39,171 nt of DNA from an uncultured Litoreibacter sp. (GTDB lineage Bacteria > Pseudomonadota > Alphaproteobacteria > Rhodobacterales > Rhodobacteraceae): positions 1 to 39,171 of the forward strand of contig CALHHY010000078.1 of NCBI GenBank assembly GCA_938030665.1, given 5' to 3'. The notes under the pieces are model-generated. The model was not told the origin of the DNA. It ran no database searches and worked only from the letters and a program-made list of their open reading frames with translations. How positions within the stretch are numbered: position 1 is the first letter of the stretch; the number at the start of each line of letters is the position of its first letter. The position numbers were made by a program, and so were the translations under genes. This document shows positions 20,294 through 27,542 of this stretch, piece after piece.

Positions 20294-21151
20294 ATGCAAT
20301 GGCGGGGACGGCGCGGCAGCCGCAATATTGAAGATAGGCGCGGGCGCCGCTCGGTCGGACGTGCAGGCGGGGTCGGGGGCTTCGGCCTGATCGCGCTGCT
20401 GGTGATCGGTTGGCTTCTGGGCATCGACGTGACCCCGCTTTTGCAAGGCGGCAACCTGCCGGGCGGCGGGCAGCAGACCGTAAGCCAGGAAATCACCCCG
20501 CAGGATGAGGCCGCGGGGCAGTTCGTCTCCGTCGTGCTGGCCGACACGGAGGAGGTCTGGGCCGAGATTTTCCGCGAACAGGTGGGCGAGCCCTACACAC
20601 CCGCGACGCTTGTCCTGTTCAAAGGCGCGACCCAAAGCCCCTGCGGTGGTGCCAGCGGCGCGTCGGGGCCGTTTTACTGCCCGGCTGACCGCAAGGCCTA
20701 TCTCGACACGGATTTCTTCGTAACGATGGATCGGCGCATGGGGGCTGGCGGCGACTTCGCGGCGGCCTATGTGGTTGCACATGAAATTGCGCACCACGTC
20801 CAGAACGAGCTGGGCATCCTGGGGCAGGCCAATCGCATCCGTCAGCAATCCAGCCAAGAGCGGTCAAACCAGATATCCGTGCGGATCGAGCTGCAGGCGG
20901 ATTGCTTCTCCGGCATCTGGGCGCGCTACGCTCAGGAACGTTTCGCCTCCCTTGAACAGGGTGATTTGCAGGAGGCCATTAACGCGGCCAAACAAATTGG
21001 CGATGACACGTTGCAGCGCAACGCCGGGCGCACCCCGAACCCGCACACTTTCACGCATGGCACGTCCGAACAGCGCCAGCGCTGGTTTGCCACCGGCTAC
21101 CAGAACCCGCGGATCGAGGCGTGCGACACATTCAGTGCAACGCAGCTTTGA
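20294..21151 (+). CDS. Neutral zinc metallopeptidase, YpfJ/KPN_02809 family
   Basis: A 285-residue membrane-anchored putative zinc protease of unknown substrate. The basic, Arg-rich N-terminus (MQWRGRRGSRNIEDRRG, with the family's MxWRGRRxSxNIEDRRG pattern) precedes one membrane helix, GGFGLIALLVIGWLLGI. The catalytic domain carries HEIAHH with His163, Glu164 and His167, preceded by FYCPADRKAYLD and followed by QADCFSGIWA, all family landmarks. An AAGGA lies upstream of ATG 20294. Length is normal. Confidence 0.95.
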   Translation: MQWRGRRGSRNIEDRRGRRSVGRAGGVGGFGLIALLVIGWLLGIDVTPLLQGGNLPGGGQQTVSQEITPQDEAAGQFVSVVLADTEEVWAEIFREQVGEPYTPATLVLFKGATQSPCGGASGASGPFYCPADRKAYLDTDFFVTMDRRMGAGGDFAAAYVVAHEIAHHVQNELGILGQANRIRQQSSQERSNQISVRIELQADCFSGIWARYAQERFASLEQGDLQEAINAAKQIGDDTLQRNAGRTPNPHTFTHGTSEQRQRWFATGYQNPRIEACDTFSATQL

Positions 21152-21184
21152 CCGGACCACGCTCCTCAAGCGCCGTTTATGTGC

Positions 21185-21238
21185 TTGAAGGTACCAATTT
21201 GAATGGGTCATATTTGTTCTGAAGGGCCTAGATGGCCC
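21185..21238 (+). promoter_or_regulatory. Candidate TRAP operon promoter and downstream dyad
   Basis: TTGAAG (21185-21190), an 18-base spacer and CATATT (21209-21214) make a plausible promoter. Just downstream GGGCC-TAGAT-GGCCC (21224-21238) is a short dyad that could be an operator. The dctP start follows at 21267 behind AGGGAG. Confidence 0.35.
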
Positions 21239-21266
21239 CGTTTGATGGATCTAAGGGAGACTCCAC

Positions 21267-22310
21267 ATGAACAAATGGATCACCACCGCGCTGGCCGGCG
21301 CCATGGCGATTGGCATGGGCGCCAGCTTTGCAATCGCGCAAGAAGTGACGCTGCGCTGCCAGCATTTCCTGTCCCCCAAAGCGTCGGTGCCTGCCTTCTT
21401 CATGCAGCCCTGGGCCGACAAGGTGATGGCCGACAGCAATGGCCGCATCAAGGTCGAGCTGTACCCGGCGATGCAATTGGGCGGCAAACCCCCGGCGCTT
21501 TATGACCAGATCCGCGACGGGGTGATTGATTGTGGCTGGGCCTTGCCAGGCTACACGCCCGGTCGGTTCCCCGAAAGCGAAGCGTTTGAGCTGCCCTTCA
21601 TGGGTTCGATGAGCGCGGAGGCGACATCGAAAGCGTCATGGGAGTTTTCGCAGAAATACCTGACGGAACGGATGGGCGACGTGCATCTGATGGCCACCCA
21701 TGTGCATGGCCCCGGCGTCATCCATGTGAAAGGGACGGAGATTAACTCCCCCGCTGACCTGAAGGGCCTGAAACTGCGCGGCCCGTCGCGGCAGGCCAAC
21801 GCGCTGCTGGAACGGCTCGGGGCGACGACTGTCGGCATGCCGGTCCCGGCCTTCCCGGAAGCATTGTCGAAAGGCGTGGTCGATGGCGGTGTCATCCCGT
21901 GGGAGATCGTGCCGCCCCTGAAAGTCCATGAGCTGGCCACCAGCCACACGCAAATCGGCGGCGACCGCGCGCTATATAACACGTTCTTTGTCTGGGCGAT
22001 GAACAAGGACGTCTATGCAGGGCTGCCGGATGACCTGAAGGCGATCATTGATGCCAATTCCGGGCTTGAGGCATCGGGCCTGGCGGGCGCGGCCATGGAT
22101 CGCGGTGACGAGACGGGAGAGAGCGTCGTGCGCGGCACCGATAACTCTGTCATCACGCTTGGCGACGAGGATGTGGCGGACCTGCGCGAAATCGGCGTGG
22201 AGCTGACCGAAAAATGGATCGCTGAGATGGATGCGGCGGGCCTTGACGGTGCGGGCATGGTCTCTGAGGCGCAGGCCTTGGTCGCAAAATATTCTGACGG
22301 CGGCAGCTAA
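21267..22310 (+). CDS. TRAP transporter solute-binding protein (DctP family)
   Basis: A 347-residue periplasmic receptor that captures an organic acid-like ligand and delivers it to the membrane subunits encoded downstream. The signal peptide (MNKWITTALAGAMAIGMG, cleavage near FAIAQ-E) is clear. The DctP fold motifs follow, including GLKLRGPSRQANALLERLG with the conserved arginine that binds the ligand carboxylate, and MPVPAFPEALSKGVVDGG. The ligand is not predictable by eye. A strong hairpin with a T run follows, before the permease genes. Confidence 0.95.
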   Translation: MNKWITTALAGAMAIGMGASFAIAQEVTLRCQHFLSPKASVPAFFMQPWADKVMADSNGRIKVELYPAMQLGGKPPALYDQIRDGVIDCGWALPGYTPGRFPESEAFELPFMGSMSAEATSKASWEFSQKYLTERMGDVHLMATHVHGPGVIHVKGTEINSPADLKGLKLRGPSRQANALLERLGATTVGMPVPAFPEALSKGVVDGGVIPWEIVPPLKVHELATSHTQIGGDRALYNTFFVWAMNKDVYAGLPDDLKAIIDANSGLEASGLAGAAMDRGDETGESVVRGTDNSVITLGDEDVADLREIGVELTEKWIAEMDAAGLDGAGMVSEAQALVAKYSDGGS

Positions 22311-22332
22311 GCCGCCCCGTAAATGAGCGAAA

Positions 22333-22361
22333 GGCCCCGGCATGGCTCCGGGGCCTTTTTT
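22333..22361 (+). terminator. Rho-independent terminator between receptor and permease genes
   Basis: GGCCCCGG (22333-22340) and CCGGGGCC (22348-22355) form a perfect 8-base stem with a 7-base loop, followed by six T. It lies 22 bases after the dctP stop. Partial termination here would give more receptor than permease, a known arrangement in binding-protein transporters. Confidence 0.85.
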
Positions 22362-22481
22362 CGTAGCCGTTTCGCATGACAGGCGGCTTTTGTCGGTTTT
22401 TGGCGGGGCGCTGCGACCGCCGATCGTAGAGGGTCCGCGCGACGCTGGCCTCTTGCCGGCATTGAACGGGGGCTAAGGGGC

Positions 22482-23066
22482 ATGGCAGTCGCAAAACAGG
22501 CTGAGAGGCGGGTCGGGCAGATCCTTCACACCATCGCGCGCATGCTGGCCTATGGGGGCGGGGCGATCCTGGTCGGGATGGCATTGATTACAGTGGCCTC
22601 CGTCATCGGGCGGGCCTTGCTGCCGTTTGGCCTGTCGCCCATTCGCGGGGATTTTGAGATGGTGGAGGCCGGTTGCGCGATCGCCGTTTTTGCCTTCCTG
22701 CCCTGGTGCCAGCTCAATCGGGGCCATGTCACCGTCGATATCGTAGCTGACCGCATCGGCGGGCGGATCAAGGCATTCATGGGGTTGACGGGCGATCTGT
22801 GCATCGCGCTGATCTCAGGGCTGATCCTGTGGCGGCTCTACCTTGGCTTTGGCGAGAAATTCCCCTTCTTCAGCCAACCGCTGCGCGACGGGCTGGGTAT
22901 GGGCAGCAAGCCGTTCTTTCCCGAAACCACCTACGAGCTGGAATTGCCCGTCTGGTACCCATTTGGGTTGGCGCTGATTGGAGCGGGCTTCTTCTTCCTT
23001 GTCAGCCTTTACACCGCCTGGCGGGCGCTGAACTGGGTGTTGGACGGCGAGGAGGGCGCGCAATGA
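22482..23066 (+). CDS. TRAP transporter small permease (DctQ family)
   Basis: A 194-residue membrane subunit with four hydrophobic helices, typical of DctQ. Seen: ILVGMALITVASVIGRALLPF as helix 1, then a family block FEMVEAGCAIAVFAFLPWCQL and NRGHVTVDIV. An internal hydrophilic loop of about 35 residues (GEKFPFFSQPLRDG...) is a little longer than in the shortest members. The stop overlaps the start of the large permease by four bases (ATGA). Confidence 0.93.
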   Translation: MAVAKQAERRVGQILHTIARMLAYGGGAILVGMALITVASVIGRALLPFGLSPIRGDFEMVEAGCAIAVFAFLPWCQLNRGHVTVDIVADRIGGRIKAFMGLTGDLCIALISGLILWRLYLGFGEKFPFFSQPLRDGLGMGSKPFFPETTYELELPVWYPFGLALIGAGFFFLVSLYTAWRALNWVLDGEEGAQ

Positions 23067-24415
23067 GCGGGTTGGAGCTGGCGCTGTCGGGTTTCGGCCT
23101 GATGCTGGGCGCGATCTTTCTGCGCGTGCCCATTGGTGCCGCGATGTTTCTCACGGGTTTCATAGGCACCTGGATCGTGCTGGGGCGCCCGACGGCAGTG
23201 CTGAGCCAGATGAAGACGCTGACCTATGACACGTTTTCCAGCTACTCCCTGACGATCATCCCGCTGTTTTTGCTGATGGGGCAGTTTGCCACCAAATCGG
23301 GGATGAGCGCGGCCTTATTCAACGCGGCCTCTGATTGGCTGGGGCATCGCAAGGGCGGGGTGGCCATGGCGGCCGTCGGCGCTTGCGCGGGGTTCGGGGC
23401 GGTTTGCGGCTCGTCGCTGGCCACAGCCTCGACCATGGGGCAGGTGGCCCTGCCCGAGATGCGCAAACGCGGCTATTCTGACGCGCTGAGCACCGGGGTG
23501 CTGGCCGCTGGCGGCACTTTGGGCATCCTGATCCCTCCTTCGGTCATTTTGGTGATCTACGCCATCCTAACGGAGCAGAATATCGTCAAGATGTTCATCG
23601 CGGCCCTGGTGCCGGGCATTCTGGCCGCACTGGGTTATATGCTGACAGTGGCGATTTACGTGCGTCTTAAACCCGGCTCCGGCCCCGTGGCGGAGCGCAA
23701 GCCCGTGGCAGAGCGGTTCCGCACCTTGGCAAAGATCTGGCCCGTGGTTGTGATCTTCGGCCTTGTGATGGGCGGCATTGCGGGGGACTGGAACTGGTTC
23801 CGTCCGGGCGTACAGGCGCTGTTCACCCCGACGGAAGGCGCAGCAGTCGGCGCGGTCGCAACGGGCATCTACGGGGTGATGACCGGCGGGCTGAACTGGA
23901 ACAGCTTCCTGCAATCGGTGTTGGAGGCCGCGCAAGCCTCCGCCATGATCTTTTTCATCTTGTTCGGGGCGCAGGTCTTCAACTCATTCCTGGCTTTCAC
24001 GCAGGCGCCACAGGCGCTGGTGGAATGGGTCAGCATGCAGGGCTACGCGCCGATGACGGTGCTGATCGCGATGCTGTGCTGCTATCTTGTGTTTGGCTGC
24101 GTGATGGACTCGCTGTCGATGATCCTGCTGACCATCCCGATCTTCTTCCCGATCATCGAGGCGCTTGATTTCGGTATGTCGGTCGAACATACCGCGATCT
24201 GGTTCGGCATCCTGACGTTGATCGTGGTGGAGGTCGGGCTGATCACGCCGCCTGTGGGTATGAACCTTTTCATCATCAATCAGGTGGGGCGCGACATTCC
24301 CATGGCGCAGACCTATCGCGGGGTGCTGCCGTTCGTGGCCTCTGACCTGATCCGGGTGGCGATCCTTGTCAGCTTCCCGACGATCACGTTGTGGCTGGTT
24401 GGGGTGATGTTCTAA
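23063..24415 (+). CDS. TRAP transporter large permease (DctM family)
   Basis: A 450-residue, sodium-driven permease with about twelve helices. Seen: FLRVPIGAAMFLTGFIGTW, LFLLMGQFATKSGMSAALF, and the family glycine-rich box GACAGFGAVCGSSLATAS, followed by GGTLGILIPPSVILVIYAI and, near the C-terminus, VVEVGLITPPVGMNLFII. ATG 23063 is chosen because it overlaps the small-permease stop (ATGA) and begins with the normal family N-terminus; a longer open frame upstream lies inside the small permease gene. Confidence 0.96.
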   Translation: MSGLELALSGFGLMLGAIFLRVPIGAAMFLTGFIGTWIVLGRPTAVLSQMKTLTYDTFSSYSLTIIPLFLLMGQFATKSGMSAALFNAASDWLGHRKGGVAMAAVGACAGFGAVCGSSLATASTMGQVALPEMRKRGYSDALSTGVLAAGGTLGILIPPSVILVIYAILTEQNIVKMFIAALVPGILAALGYMLTVAIYVRLKPGSGPVAERKPVAERFRTLAKIWPVVVIFGLVMGGIAGDWNWFRPGVQALFTPTEGAAVGAVATGIYGVMTGGLNWNSFLQSVLEAAQASAMIFFILFGAQVFNSFLAFTQAPQALVEWVSMQGYAPMTVLIAMLCCYLVFGCVMDSLSMILLTIPIFFPIIEALDFGMSVEHTAIWFGILTLIVVEVGLITPPVGMNLFIINQVGRDIPMAQTYRGVLPFVASDLIRVAILVSFPTITLWLVGVMF

Positions 24416-24470
24416 CGGTCGGTGGCGGGTCCTCTGGCCAAGAAATTTGCGCAAAGCGCGTTTCGGCGAA

Positions 24471-24499
24471 TTGACCCGCGCGCGCAGCTTGGCTACACC
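24471..24499 (+). promoter_or_regulatory. Promoter of tRNA-Leu
   Basis: TTGACC (24471-24476), a 17-base spacer and TACACC (24494-24499), about 44 bases before the tRNA. The -35 box and spacing are near consensus. Confidence 0.65.
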
Positions 24500-24542
24500 G
24501 CGCCTATCCTTCATGGCGGCTACCACGCCATGCTAGTCCGGG

Positions 24543-24626
24543 GCCCGAGTGGTGGAATGGTAGACACGACGGATTCAAAATCCGTTGCCGCGAGGCGTGC
24601 CGGTTCAAGTCCGGCCTCGGGTACCA
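24543..24626 (+). tRNA. tRNA-Leu (anticodon CAA)
   Basis: An 84-base class II tRNA with encoded CCA. The acceptor stem GCCCGAG (24543-24549) pairs with CTCGGGT (24616-24622), followed by ACCA. The anticodon stem ACGGA/TCCGT encloses the loop TTCAAAA, so the anticodon is CAA, reading UUG. A long variable arm (GCCGCGAGGCGT region) confirms the leucine class, and the T-arm loop GTTCAAGTC is standard. No duplicate of the 3' end was seen downstream, so there is no direct sign that an element has used it as an attachment site. Confidence 0.98.
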
Positions 24627-24862
24627 ACTTTCTCAGCAATGCCTGACCGTTCAGATTCGCTTAGATTCTGTGCATTTGCGCACTGTTTCCAGATCGGCTG
24701 AAATGGCGGGTTATTCGGCAATTACCTTTGTCGCTGATGACAATAAGGTCGCTCGTTGGCTCGCGCCTCCGCACCGGGGTCAGGAATCCCTTACCCCGAT
24801 TCGGAGGCGATTGTTCGGCTCCAGTGATCAATGGTTTGAGGGGAGCAGAATTGTCCCTAAGG

Positions 24863-24878
24863 CGTGACTTGCGTCACG
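24863..24878. repeat. CGTGAC-TTGC-GTCACG dyad
   Basis: Perfect 6-base arms around TTGC, at the left edge of the AT-rich block. The core TGACTTGCGTCA differs by one base from the dyad at 13523-13534 read on the other strand. Confidence 0.4.
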
Positions 24879-24978
24879 AAGAAATCATGAATTAGGTAAA
24901 AATAAGGCGGGTCGTATTGAGACGAAAAATGAGAGAATAATGGCCGAATTGCCTGATCGTTTCCGATATGTTGAACTA

Positions 24979-25010
24979 ATATAAAATTGTTTTAAAACAA
25001 AATCTTATAT
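24979..25010. repeat. AT-rich nested palindrome
   Basis: TTGTTTTAAAACAA (24987-25000) is a perfect 14-base palindrome. Outside it ATATAA (24979-24984) and TTATAT (25005-25010) are complementary as well, giving a 32-base nearly symmetric element. It is striking in a GC-rich genome and resembles a dimeric-regulator operator or a strong-promoter region. Confidence 0.6.
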
Positions 25011-25121
25011 TCTATTTATCCGGTTGTGCTTGTTGCGCATGGTGCGTTTCCAGTCTCAGGACGCGAAAAGTCCGGGTTGTGCCCTCTTATTGTTGCAGCA
25101 AATGTGCCCAATCACCGCTTC

Positions 25122-25159
25122 AATCTCGCCGCAAGTCGGTCACGATCTGCGAGATTTTT
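25122..25159 (+). terminator. Terminator-like hairpin
   Basis: AATCTCGC (25122-25129) and GCGAGATT (25149-25156) are perfect 8-base arms around a 19-base loop, with the T run extending to 25159. The loop is long for an intrinsic terminator. If real, it would end a short transcript begun near the AT-rich palindrome. Confidence 0.4.
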
Positions 25160-25618
25160 GCTTGGTTAATAAAGTGTAAACGAGCTACAAAATCCAAGCA
25201 CTCCGATGGGGTGGACAGATATAGGCCACGGGGGCGGCCGCACGGGTTTTGTATCCACGCCGGATACGCGATCGGGAAATGGTTTTGGTGACGCAGGTTT
25301 GTTTGCGTGCGTTGCCGGAAATGCCAACCCCAAGGCACGGGCTCTGCCCGGCAATCGCTTCCGGCATGCCACTTACCCCCTGCGGTTTCCGTCAGGCCTC
25401 CTTCTGTTTGTCCGCATGCAGCTAGGAGCGCGTATGACTGTGTTGGAACGGCTGACAAAGAGTGTCGAGTTGTTGTTTTCAAGGTGCTGACGGTTGTGTT
25501 CGTCGGTTGGCCGTTCCCACAGACAGAGGGTGTAGTGTGTTGAAGGGTACGGCCACTTTTGGCTGCGAGTTGTGTCTTGCCGTGTTTGGTTAACGAGTGT
25601 GTGTATGGAACGGCAATC

Positions 25619-25646
25619 TTGCGGGCGGTTCTGCGGCCGCCCGCAA
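25619..25646. repeat. GC-rich 10-base inverted repeat
   Basis: TTGCGGGCGG (25619-25628) and CCGCCCGCAA (25637-25646) are perfectly complementary around an 8-base loop. There is no T run on either side, so it is not an ordinary terminator. It lies about 120 bases before the Hint gene and may be a leader structure or a relic of a repeat element. Confidence 0.5.
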
Positions 25647-25762
25647 TCACAACGCTAAATCGGCCGGGCAAGGTGGCCCGCCGCGTGTTTTTGGGCGCTG
25701 CCGTGATGTGACGGCGCACCCCGTTAAGTGAGTATGTGTAACTGGTAACGAGTGATTTGCTT

Positions 25763-26350
25763 ATGACCTGTGTAACCCCTGGAACCGCAATAGCCACGCC
25801 GCGCGGCGAAGTCATGGCCGAGGACCTGCGCATCGGTGCAAAACTCGTCACGCGTGATCACGGTATTCAGGAAATACGCCAGATCGGGACAACCCAGCTG
25901 AAGGTGCGAAGGCTCTCGCTTGACCCGCATCTGCAGCCGGTGTTTGTCCCGAAAGGCGCGCTTGGCCACGGCCTTCCGGAACGTGACACGATGGTCAGCC
26001 CGCAGCGGCGCTGGATGGTGAGCTCGGACCGAGTGGGCACCAGGACCGAACGGCAGGAACTACTGATGGGGGCCAAGCATCTGATTGGGCCGGGCAGCGA
26101 GGTCACCGCGGTGCAAACCATGCGCGTCACCTATATTTACATTCTGTGCGAACGGACTGAGGTATTGCTGACCAACGGCGCGTGGAGCGAGAGTTTCCAA
26201 CCACTTGACCCGGCGCAAAAGGACCGCTGCAACCCGCAGCGCGACGAGATTTACGATATTTTTCCCGACCTGCACGCGCAGAACGCACGCCTCTCCCAAG
26301 CGATGCAGCAGCGCAAGCAGGATCGGGAATTGCAGATGGCGTTTCGTTAG
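25763..26350 (+). CDS. Stand-alone Hint (Hedgehog/intein-type) domain protein
   Basis: A 195-residue protein. The opening CVTPGTAIATPRGEVMAEDL, then LRIGAKLVTRDHGIQEIRQIG, matches the Hint_2-type domain common in marine Rhodobacteraceae, and NGAWSESF is its C-terminal landmark. The candidate nucleophile Cys is residue 3, so nothing precedes the domain. Two positions usually histidine are changed: the SPQHR-type motif reads SPQRR, and the usual RHEV reads RTEV. Self-cleavage is therefore doubtful. The C-terminal 35 residues (LHAQNARLSQAMQQRKQDRE) look helical. ATG 25763 has no clear ribosome site; a TTG at 25757 is an alternative and an in-frame stop at 25739 bars a longer start. Confidence 0.85.
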   Translation: MTCVTPGTAIATPRGEVMAEDLRIGAKLVTRDHGIQEIRQIGTTQLKVRRLSLDPHLQPVFVPKGALGHGLPERDTMVSPQRRWMVSSDRVGTRTERQELLMGAKHLIGPGSEVTAVQTMRVTYIYILCERTEVLLTNGAWSESFQPLDPAQKDRCNPQRDEIYDIFPDLHAQNARLSQAMQQRKQDRELQMAFR

Positions 26351-26376
26351 AAGCGCCTGACGGCTGAGGGGGGAAG

Positions 26377-26404
26377 GGGTCGCCTGCTTGCAGGCGGCCC
26401 TTTT
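26377..26404 (+). terminator. Rho-independent terminator of the Hint gene
   Basis: GGGTCGCCTGC (26377-26387) pairs with GCAGGCGGCCC (26390-26400) with one G-U pair and a tight loop, followed by TTTT. It begins 26 bases after the stop codon and separates the gene from the converging nucleotidyltransferase gene. Confidence 0.8.
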
Positions 26405-26414
26405 CTATGGCGGG

Positions 26415-27017
26415 TCATTCTGGGTTGGCTTCCCGCCACGCCGCCCATGCTTCGGGCGTGTCGAGATCAAGCCGCGCCCGCTCCCCCGGCAAGGGTACAG
26501 GCATGACGCTATCCGCGAAACGTTGCAAGACGACACGGCCTGTCTGCTCCCCCTCCAGCCCGCTCAGGGCGTGAAAATAGGCCCGCGGGAACAGGACGGG
26601 GTTACCCGGCGCGCCATTTTCCGTCGTTGCGCGTAAGATCGCCTGGGGCGTGGCCTGATGCGCCTGGGCCATCTGGCGCAGGTCATCCACGGCCAGATCC
26701 GGCATATCCGCGACCATGATCAGCGCGGCATCTGCGGTCTCGGGCAGGGCCCGCACCCCGGCCCGGATGGAGGACGCCATGCCGCTTGCCGCCTGCCCAT
26801 TCGTAACCCTGTGCACCGTCAGCCCCTCCAGCGCTCTAGCGCGTGCCGGTTTGTTCGGCGGCAACACGACGATCACTGGGGACGCCACATCGGAAGCCAG
26901 CACCATCTCCGCCCGATCGCGCAGCAGGGGCTGGCCGCGCACCGGCTGGGTCAACTTGTCAATGCCCCCCATCCGCCGGGAGGCGCCCGCCGCCAGCAGG
27001 ATGACCGCCAGGCTCAA
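26415..27017 (-). CDS. MobA/MocA-like nucleotidyltransferase
   Basis: A 200-residue NTP-transferase of the family that attaches CMP or GMP to the molybdenum cofactor (MocA, MobA) or serves molybdo-hydroxylase assembly. Seen: the nucleotide-binding opening AVILLAAGASRRMGG, then KLTQPVRGQPLL, the metal-site region MVADMPDL, and GAPGNPVLFPRAYF. Which nucleotide is used cannot be told. I start at TTG 27017, which shares bases with the SMR gene's stop (TTGA); a longer frame reaching 27257 runs antiparallel to nothing but overlaps the SMR gene and lacks family sequence. No molybdoenzyme genes are nearby. Confidence 0.88.
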   Translation of the reverse strand: MSLAVILLAAGASRRMGGIDKLTQPVRGQPLLRDRAEMVLASDVASPVIVVLPPNKPARARALEGLTVHRVTNGQAASGMASSIRAGVRALPETADAALIMVADMPDLAVDDLRQMAQAHQATPQAILRATTENGAPGNPVLFPRAYFHALSGLEGEQTGRVVLQRFADSVMPVPLPGERARLDLDTPEAWAAWREANPE

Positions 27018-27349
27018 TGCAGGCTGGTATTGGAGAAAACATTGATCATCATGATACCCGCGATGATCAGCCCAAGCCCTATAAAGGCGGGCGCGTCGAG
27101 CTTCTGGCCGAAGACGAGATAGCCGATCCCAGCGATCAGGATAATCCCAAGCCCGGACCACAGCGCATACATGATGCCCACAGGCATGTATTTCAGCGTC
27201 AGCGCCAGTAGATAGAATGAAATTGCATAGGCCACGACAACCAGCACCGACGGCCAAAACCGGGTGAACTGCTGGCTGGATTGCAGAGCGGTGGTCCCGA
27301 TGGTCTCGGCAATGACGGCAATGATCAGGTATATAACATGTTTGGGCAT
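27014..27349 (-). CDS. Small multidrug resistance (SMR) family efflux protein
   Basis: A 111-residue, four-helix proton antiporter of the EmrE/QacE family, probably acting as a dimer in the inner membrane. The essential membrane glutamate is Glu15 (IIAVIAETIGTTAL), and the conserved motif YALWSGLGI carries the tryptophan and glycines of helix 3. The last helix is FIGLGLIIAGIMMINVF. ATG 27349 fits the family; an upstream in-frame ATG at 27385 would add twelve polar residues. Whether it exports drugs or guanidinium-like compounds is not decidable by eye. Coupled to the nucleotidyltransferase by a four-base overlap. Confidence 0.92.
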   Translation of the reverse strand: MPKHVIYLIIAVIAETIGTTALQSSQQFTRFWPSVLVVVAYAISFYLLALTLKYMPVGIMYALWSGLGIILIAGIGYLVFGQKLDAPAFIGLGLIIAGIMMINVFSNTSLH

Positions 27350-27493
27350 TGGCGAGACCTTGTGCAAGTTGGGCCCATCCAACACTAGATTGCCCCCGCG
27401 AGGAAGCCGGTTAGCGACCGGTGTCGCGGTCTTTGCGGTGGTTTAGGGGCGCGGCGCTCCCGGCGGTTGCGCCAAAGTCAGGGTTTAAACGCA

Positions 27494-27525
27494 AATCGGG
27501 CCGGAGGAGGTGCCCCGGCCCGATT
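27494..27525 (-). terminator. Rho-independent terminator of icd
   Basis: On the minus strand AATCGGGCCGG (27525-27515) and CCGGCCCGATT (27504-27494) make a perfect 11-base stem with a ten-base loop. The T run after it is short and broken. It lies 17 bases after the icd stop. Confidence 0.7.
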
Positions 27526-27542
27526 GTCTTCTATCTGGTGGC

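Larger units (their letters stand above)
24627..25762. other. 1.1-kb region without a convincing gene, rich in dyads
   Basis: Composition changes along this stretch: a strongly AT-rich block at about 24,880-25,020 is followed by more GC-rich sequence. Frames of 60-94 codons on the plus strand and one of 243 codons on the minus strand (25120-25851) show no recognisable motif, no clear ribosome site and no codon bias, so none is called. Visible structure: dyad at 24863-24878, nested palindrome at 24979-25010, terminator-like hairpin at 25122-25159, a 10-base-arm hairpin at 25619-25646, and similar GTTAA-C/G-GAGT...TGTGT segments near 25,590 and 25,722. It may be an eroded mobile or regulatory region, or harbour small RNAs. 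Confidence 0.5.

Noticed and set aside
22799-23062. Long N-terminal extension of the large TRAP permease
   Set aside because: It lies within the small permease gene in another frame and lacks family sequence; the ATGA overlap at 23063 marks the real start.
24543-24626. tRNA-Leu as an integrase attachment site
   Set aside because: No integrase gene and no repeat of the tRNA 3' end were seen downstream in the window.
24627-25760. CRISPR array or IS element after tRNA-Leu
   Set aside because: No regularly spaced identical repeats, no transposase motif and no terminal inverted repeats with target duplication were found.
25120-25851. 243-codon minus-strand frame upstream of the Hint gene
   Set aside because: No motif, hydrophobic pattern or ribosome site was seen. 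It overlaps the beginning of the Hint gene and runs through several hairpins.
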